In this document: positions 47,970 through 64,000 of the stretch, piece by piece
How the letters are laid out: every line of letters starts with the position of its first letter
Numbering within the stretch: position 1 is the stretch's first letter
Assembly: GCA_936450465.1 (NCBI GenBank)
Contig: OW388304.1
Span: forward strand, 9,802,700-9,866,699
Length of the DNA stretch: 64,000 bases
Direction of reading: 5' to 3'
Origin: Gibbula magus
Lineage: Eukaryota; Mollusca; Gastropoda; Trochida; Trochidae
Position numbers and translations under genes: made by a program
Notes under the pieces: model-generated
Databases searched by the model: none
Told to the model about the DNA's origin: nothing
What the model saw: only the letters and a program-made list of their open reading frames with translations

Positions 47970-50900
47970 TTGTTGTTTTGTGTTGTCAGACCTAAAACTG
48001 CCATCGAGTGATACACTGAATGAAGTTAAGTTTTGTCTAATGTCTTCTATAGAGAGGCCATATGTCCAAGCAAAATGTCACATTTGAGAAAGAATGCGTA
48101 TTAAAAAATCAAGGGATTTGTAAAATCAACAACATACATTCAAGTTTTGAAACTACCATATCAAATGGAACATCTGTGCAAAGAACCCCTGTTTTGCACT
48201 TGGAGAAATGAGAAAAGTCTATCATTCTTTTCTTACCCAAGTTAGACTCTCCTGCCTAATGACCAAGCATTACTCATAAGTAATACCAAAGAAATACATG
48301 AGATTTTCTTGCAGAAAATATGTCTTTATTCACGTTGCTAACACAACATAACTTAGAATATTTGAGGACAAAGAACAAAATATTGTAACCAGATTGCACA
48401 ATAGAGCACCACCCTTCATACATCCATACCCTAGTCACCTACCGGTATTTCAAATGTTTTTCTTTTTTATCTCCTGTGATCCAAAAAAAATACAATTCAA
48501 TTTCAAAATGATGTAAACAATGAAGCTACTGAATCACATTTTGAAAAACTGGAAGCAAAAACAAATTTGCTTTCTAATGCTGTTTCCTGCAGGTATGCCA
48601 GATGTTTCATCCAGCAAAATAATCATCTCACCGATGTCAAGTATATTTGAAATATCAACCAATTCAATCATCTATGAGGTGAATTGCCATAGAGTTCATA
48701 TTGGTTGATAAACTTCACAAGTCAGCTGGACAACAATACCAATGGCAATTTCACTAGATGAGTTGGAGGTATGAGAGATAACATTAAAGCTAAGTGTTCA
48801 GTAGACTGGGCTAGGAATCTTTCAGTCAACCTTCATCTTAACCACAGCAGCAAGGGTGTTAACACATTTAAGATGCTTTAGAATCCTTTTGGCAGGGGCT
48901 GAAAATCTTGTAAGTGTCAATAAGTCATGGACCAACAACACCTGTTTCTTTGTACCAAGTCACTAAGGTTTGTGTAAAAGTCATGCCAATATTAATAGCT
49001 GATTGCTGTGAAAAGAAGACAATTCATTGACTTTATGGTGATTTGTCTTAAAGTCCAAGATCGAATTTGGTATGTCAGTGACCTCAGACTAAAACAATTG
49101 TTTTAACCCCTGCTTTTTGGGTTATTTGAAGTTTGAGAAATTTTTCTATGAGATGAAAAACACAAAAATATTTTTTTACTCTTCTTAACAGTTTTATCGT
49201 TTATCTAATTCGACAGCAATTCACATCTTGCTTTAAAAGACTGTCATTGTTTCGATGCTTATTATTGGATTTCTTGTGTAAAATAGTCATCAATCACTGG
49301 TTAAACTCCATTCAATAACTCTGTACCAATGTGAATTATGCAATTTGAAGGGAAAAGATCAACACAATGAAAATAAACCAACAGCTTTTAAAAATAAAAT
49401 AGGACTATGACCTCTACACTAATAAGTTTTCAGTGTGACCGTTGAAAACGAAAACAAACTTCAACTCCCAGGATAAGTAAAGGCAAGAAGTTCAGAAAGT
49501 ATGAATCAGATCTAAACTGTTAATTTCTAGATGATAATTAGTCAAGATGAAATAATTATCGTAAACATTACCAAAGTGATGTACACAAGAACAGAAAAGA
49601 TTGATTCAGAGAGGGTATATTGCATTCAGATATAGATAATAAGTAAATGATTGCACAAGATTAAATACTATGTTCGATGAATTTTATCAACAACTATCTA
49701 CAACATAATCACGACAATCAGTATTTACACACAGACGATCTAAAACACTATGTACAAGTACATTGGGAATGTTGTATTAGTCATGAATAATCTCTATATA
49801 TACAGTGAACAGTTGTTAATGTAAAATTATGGAGACAGAAAAAAGAATTCAGAAAATGTTTGTAACTTTTGTCAATAACATTGGATTTTGTAATAACATT
49901 CATAATTATAAAAGGTCAACAAAGAATATAGAGAAAGAAATATATTGAGAATATAATTATCTTATTTTAGAGATATACATCTCTATCAAAGAAAACATTA
50001 ATTCTGAGCCCCAATGAGCAGCAGAAGATTCAAGAAAATATATCAAATACGTATGGCATTTGTTGTTAAGATACTTCGCAATAAGCTTTAGGAATATACT
50101 TCAGACAATAAAGTTGTTTCTTAAATGGTATTAATTCTAAAATGAAACTCTGAAAATAGTCCTTAAGCAAACAAATTATACCACAATCAGATATAACAAA
50201 AGCAATTGAGAAAGCTGGCTCTTTTGACAAAGAATATAAACATATCCAAAGATATTTCATCTGATAATTTGCTGAGAAAAGGTCAACAAAGAATATAAAG
50301 AAAGAAACATATTGAGAACATAAAAAACAAACATATTGCACAATCATAGTTATGTCAGTCGCTAAAATATTGATAATATTATTATATTCAAAACAGGATC
50401 ACAAACACAAACGCAACACAACTTTGCACTCTAGAAAATGGATTTCAGCAAATGAGTCATGAAATGAAGATATAATGAGGCAATGTGACAACAAAAAGGA
50501 GACATCTACATAAATGTTAGGACAATAATTGTAACAAATCCTTTTAAAGCTAAATTGATTTAAGAGCACAAAAAGAATCATCCAAAACTTCAGGGTTTAG
50601 TTTTTCAAAGCACTCTCTTTGCTAGAGTAGTCTAAGAACTATAAAACAATGTCTAAGGTTCATCGGAAGCTAAGAGAGGTTTGAAAACAGATGATCACTA
50701 TTTTGAAAGATAGTGAAATGAGATCTATGATGATTAGTGAAGTCGCTTCATGTCATGTTTAACTCCTAGAAATACCAGTACATGTATGTATCATCACATT
50801 AATACATACAGTTTTAACAAGTTTGGAATGCCAAGAACAAATCTGAATATTGTAAATCATATTCAAAGTAAATAAAATGAGCAGGTAAAACATAAGTAAA

Positions 50901-52180
50901 AGACACAACCAATTAAAATCTATAAACAATAACAGCCATAAATATGATGATATAAATACTTAACTGAGAAAAAAATGTTTTTCTTACTTTTGAATGAAAA
51001 ATATGTTGATAAACATGCATATTGTCAATAGAAATCAAATATGGAATGGAATGGATATCATGCCATACTTGTCAGAAGACTGAGTCAGTTGGAAGGAATG
51101 TATTATTAAGTGAATAAAATCAGTAATTCAACATCAAATAAAATACATATTGTATAATTTGAGATGATGTATTATTATTTATAATACACGTTTGGACTCT
51201 GTTTTGAATCATTTTAATATTCTATGCTCTATTTGACGAACTTCAGTCATGTGATCTGTCAGTCTTAATCAATACAAGTTTGGGTAGCAAAGTATTTGCT
51301 TTAAGTAACACTTCAACCCTTTAAATGGGTGCCTTGTAATATTTTACAAGATAAAAGTACTAAATTCATCACAAAAATGCGGTCACATGTTCAACCCCTT
51401 TAAACAGTTACCTCCAAATAATTTTAATACAAGATTTATGTATTGAATTCATCCAATTAACTGGGTAACACATTCAACCCATCTTCCATGGCTATTTGGT
51501 CATAATCAACAAGATTAAAGTACTTATTCGTACCATTAACCAGGTACCTGCCATAAGTCTCAAAATGTGTCAAATAAATAATCAAACATAGAACTGACTT
51601 TTGAGTTGTCCAATAAACAGGGTAATACTCCAGTCAATAATTAAGTTCTCATTGATAGCAGAATTTAGCAGTTATTCCAAGTGACCAGTTCAATCCCAAA
51701 CCCTGTTATGGTAGTCTTTAAACATTGAACTAAGTAATAACTGCTCTAATCAAAATGTTCATATTACAAGTGATTGGCTCATCCTCAAAACTGGGTACCC
51801 ATGGGCATGTCAGCACAAGATGCAGGTAGGGAGAGGAATGCAAGTTCAACAGATAAATGTGGTGAAACAACTGTGTTATCACAAGGGCAATGCTCCTGCC
51901 CAAACAACTCGGACACAAACACAAGCAGAGCGCTATGTACACATGGCCTATGTTATTGTAGATATCACATTTGTTTGACTAGAGGCCATAGCAACACTTC
52001 CTGATTACAAACTTTAATTAACTTCTAGACATTAATCAGCGTTAACATGCAGTATTTCATCAATAACTTTTCAAACTTTTGTCTATAAACTATTTGTCAA
52101 GCACCTATTTTTTAAAAACACTTTTCCATGAAAACAAGACACATCTTTGGTACTAGGTCCAACACTGAAGTCTCTTAATA
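47970..52180. other. AT-rich interval between convergent genes, no gene seen
   Basis: No coding exon recognised on either strand. A minus-strand AATAAA at 48325-48330 could end a long RUNDC1 3' UTR; a nearer one is at 52188. Small direct repeat: 'aaaggtcaacaaagaatata' at 49912 and 50280. Confidence 0.4.
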
Positions 52181-52187
52181 GATATCT

Positions 52188-52193
52188 TTTATT
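52188..52193 (-). terminator. Candidate poly(A) signal of RUNDC1
   Basis: AATAAA on the minus strand about 540 bases after the stop codon; other AATAAA occur further on. Confidence 0.35.
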
Positions 52194-52731
52194 ACTGTTA
52201 TTTCTTCCAAAAATAATCATGTAGTGTATTCATTAATACGTAACATCTCCTCAAAATCTCCCTGTGGTAATTACAACATGTTCATTTCGCAATTTGCATG
52301 AACCATCTGCAGGTGATCAATCAAGACATCTATTTCAAATGAAATATTGTGCAATTTTATATCATCTTAAAAATCAACTTCACTTCATGCCGTGTGTATT
52401 TCATCGCAGTCTCAATAATTATAACATCAATATGACATCAAGTGTGGACTGTTTCTGTGTAATTAACATGTCTATTGTGTTAAAACTCTTCCTGTGATTA
52501 GCCTTTACCTGAATGTATAAGTGCTGAATGGTTCCTGAGTAGCTGTATAACTAATATAGGGAATAACTTGGGTTTGGCTAATGGAATTAATGATAGCTTT
52601 ACTGCCACGGCAGCTAGAGGGTTAATTATATCAAGAAAAATTGTGAACTCCATATTTACTGATTAACTGTCAAGCCTGTCGTAAGTATTAAATATTTCTC
52701 CTTGAATGACTGACTGGCAGTATCTTGGCAT

Positions 52732-63369
<10,638 letters not shown>

Positions 63370-63420
63370 CTGCAATATTCAGAGAGATAAACTATGAGTT
63401 GATGAAAAAAAGCGTCTTAA

Positions 63421-63774
63421 AGGCGCTGTAGCACGTTTTTTCGCTCAAATAAGTCGATGAAATGTATTTGAAAAATAATGTCATCAATAGTAAAACACCC
63501 TTCTCTCTTCGGAAAATCAAGTTACAAATGAGTGTACATAGTTCCGTAAAGCCATGGGAATAGTTTTTGTCAATCGAAATAATAAAATGTGTTCACAATA
63601 AAATGGCCGCCATGCAATTTTGGCTTTATACGCAACACCGTTATTACCACTACGGATAATCGGTTTGTGTAATAAGATGTTTGACACACTAAAGTAAATA
63701 TAAATGACATAAACTATCATTATAAATGAGGAATTTGAAAAAATAAAATTTGAAAAAAACGTGCTACAGCGCCT
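63421..63774. mobile_element. 354-bp MITE with TTAA target duplication
   Basis: Inverted ends aggcgctgtagcacgttttt and complement, flanked by TTAA at 63417-63420 and 63775-63778, as in piggyBac-type and Kolobok elements. It ends 51 bases before the acceptor of the first visible RUNDC1 exon. The minus-strand frame 63517-63720 lies inside it. Confidence 0.85.
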
Positions 63775-64000
63775 TTAAAAAGGGAAATCACTAACTAACA
63801 TTTACTAACTAAGAGTTCAGACTAAAGCAAGGGGCTTAAAATTCAGCAGAACACAACTTCTTTATAGCAGACGAGATTGTACCCTGCAATTTCTATCTCA
63901 CAGAGTTATGAAAAGAACCAAAATACCATAGCTTTAAACAAGCTGTCATTTAAATTATTGCCAGTTTGTTTGTGACATTTTAATGGTCATTCTAACAAAA

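Noticed and set aside
47543..47995. 150-codon plus-strand frame overlapping the small gene
   Set aside because: Runs through the pyrimidine tract and has no in-phase link to the upstream exon; the frame at 47566-47829 does.
49912..50310. Direct repeat 'aaaggtcaacaaagaatata' as a possible element end pair
   Set aside because: Only about 45 similar bases in AT-rich sequence; no inverted ends or target duplication.

Overview
This is a eukaryotic window, most likely from a mollusc and probably a gastropod. The gene evidence is a four-exon acetylcholine-binding protein (AChBP) gene with no transmembrane part, a family best known from molluscs. The repeat evidence is SINE-like copies ending in a 'gcggcgttaaac...actcactcac' tail, CCGTCCG-containing elements with internal tandem units, and GCGC/(TAA)n LINE tails. 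Genes are intron-rich and AT-rich, so most long ORFs in the window are repeats and the real exons are short. Species assignment is inference.

Layout. 1-3224 (minus): an open endonuclease-reverse transcriptase ORF of a non-LTR retrotransposon that runs off the left edge. 3702-16440: a recent tandem segmental duplication (A 3702-9738, B 9739-14583, partial C 14584-16440) built from ~215-bp satellite units, a 132-bp minisatellite that stays open as a 44-residue protein repeat, an 18-bp minisatellite, and a broken minus-strand gene fragment resembling a GTF2I-repeat domain whose tail is that 18-bp minisatellite. Copy A carries an extra 1.13-kb element; copy B shows the empty site. 16500-25300: repeats (fold-back MITEs, a 53-bp minisatellite split by a MITE, SINE-like copies, LINE tails, a 161-bp perfect palindrome).

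25676-41972 (minus): a complete AChBP gene, four coding exons, 246 residues, with TATA box, signal peptide and poly(A) signal. Intron 3 (9.4 kb) holds a rearranged DIRS-type tyrosine-recombinase retrotransposon (28741-34690) and a strand-switching 'cgaagt' minisatellite; intron 2 (5.6 kb) holds a Tc1/IS630-type transposase fragment and a decayed LINE.

43347-46072: MITEs. 46930-47964 (plus): a small two-exon gene for an unrecognised 110-residue protein. 52732-63369 (minus): fifteen in-phase exons of a RUN-domain protein matching RUNDC1, 527 residues, with tandem-unit elements and several MITEs in its introns. The small plus-strand gene and RUNDC1 are convergent.

The genes do not form an operon-like unit: AChBP is secreted, RUNDC1 is intracellular, and the rest is mobile or repetitive DNA. 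The most notable items are the AChBP gene with a Phe at a ligand-contacting Tyr site, the GTF2I-like/hexapeptide fragment caught in tandem duplication, a family of hairpin-ended elements with different internal tandem units, and the recombined DIRS element.
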